Assembly: GCA_017429885.1 (NCBI GenBank)
Contig: JAFROA010000380.1
Location: 1-5,281 of the forward strand
Reading direction: 5' to 3'
Origin: Bacteroidales bacterium
Lineage (GTDB): Bacteria > Bacteroidota > Bacteroidia > Bacteroidales > UBA932
Length of the DNA: 5,281 nucleotides
The first letter of the stretch is position 1. Every line of letters begins with the position of its first letter. Under the pieces are notes generated by a model. The model saw nothing but the letters and a program-made list of their open reading frames with translations, was not told the DNA's origin and did no database searches. Below, piece by piece: positions 4,927 to 5,281 of this stretch. A program made the position numbers and the translations under genes.

Positions 4927-5281
4927 TCAATCAACCCTTTCCATTTCCCGCCGGATATCCTTCTCCTTGATAGTCGCCCTCTTGTCAAACACCTTCTTGC
5001 CTCGCGCCAAAGCGATCACAAGTTTGGCATATCCCTCATCATTGATGAACAGTTTGACCGCGACTATGGTGAGACCTTTTTCCTTGACAGCCTGATGGAG
5101 ATGCCGGAGCTCCTTTTTGGTGAGGAGCAGCTTCCGGTCCCTGAGAGGCTCATGCTGCCCCCATGATCCCCAGAAATACTTGGCGACATTCAGTCCCTTG
5201 ACAAACAGCTCGTTCCCCACGAAATAGCAGAATGAGTCCACCAAAGAGACCTTGCCCATCCTGATGGACTTGATCTCCGTC
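4927..5281 (-). CDS. smpB: SsrA-binding protein SmpB (partial, N-terminal codons outside window)
   Basis: SmpB binds the tRNA-like domain of tmRNA and brings it to stalled ribosomes for trans-translation. The frame is open to the window edge: the first complete codon (5280-5278) starts [20 protein letters not shown], the usual 'G.E.KS.R.GK..L.DS' block. It continues with the beta-barrel and the [12 protein letters not shown] motif (family: 'R.RKLLL...E'), a 'G.T.V.....F...G..K..I..A.GKK..DKR' stretch, and the basic C-terminal tail [13 protein letters not shown], which in the family folds in the mRNA channel. There are 117 residues here against a normal ~150, so about 30-35 N-terminal residues lie beyond position 5281. 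The methionine at 5259 is internal, not the start. The stop is one base before the miaA ATG, which suggests translational coupling. The usual tmRNA gene is not visible in the window. Confidence 0.95.
   Translation of the reverse strand, partial: TEIKSIRMGKVSLVDSFCYFVGNELFVKGLNVAKYFWGSWGQHEPLRDRKLLLTKKELRHLHQAVKEKGLTIVAVKLFINDEGYAKLVIALARGKKVFDKRATIKEKDIRREMERVD

Noticed and set aside
4926..4988. Upstream ATG 4988 as the miaA start (407 residues)
   Set aside because: It would overlap the conserved C-terminal tail of smpB by about 60 bp and adds an Arg-rich segment unlike MiaA; ATG 4925 directly after the smpB stop is the better start.
4927..5259. SmpB starting at the internal methionine 5259
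   Set aside because: The frame continues upstream with the family block TEIKSIR, so this methionine is internal and the gene is cut by the window edge.

Overview
The window reads as a stretch of a Bacteroidota (probably Bacteroidales) chromosome. Three things point there: a promoter of the Bacteroidota type (TTTG, 20 bp, TAnnTTTG) near 335-366; start codons mostly without a clear Shine-Dalgarno sequence; and gene families typical of the group, namely the second-type MiaA with a GLEYKFVTQ block, a secreted retropepsin-like/TPR protein, and a six-TM membrane protein paired with a small winged-helix regulator. The genus cannot be named from this sequence alone.

Layout, left to right. Positions 1-164 (+) hold the last 53 codons of a LacI-type transcription regulator, followed by a likely intrinsic terminator whose stem overlaps the stop codon. 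Positions 229-431 are a non-coding, AT-rich control region with a good Bacteroidota promoter. It drives a two-gene (+) unit: a six-TM membrane protein (432-1046) and a small winged-helix DNA-binding protein (1053-1334). This unit converges on a long minus-strand unit at a strong 18-bp hairpin (1347-1386).

The minus-strand unit, in transcription order from the right edge, is smpB (5' end outside the window), miaA, purE, a retropepsin-like/TPR periplasmic protein and a CDF cation efflux pump. Gaps between these genes are 1, 13, 2 and 13 nt, so one polycistronic mRNA is likely. It combines housekeeping roles (ribosome rescue, tRNA A37 prenylation, purine synthesis) with an envelope protein and metal export. 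There is no obvious shared pathway.

The most striking object is inside miaA. About 195 bp (roughly 4536-4730), made almost entirely of tandem GC-rich hairpins, sits in frame between the P-loop helix and the strand leading to the catalytic DSRQ motif. It adds about 65 hydrophilic residues that the family does not normally have. It looks like a mobile palindromic repeat that inserted into a conserved gene while keeping it open, similar in principle to the Rickettsia palindromic elements. Second in interest is the secreted protein at 2274-3281, which keeps the retropepsin fold pattern but has lost the catalytic Asp-Thr/Ser-Gly.
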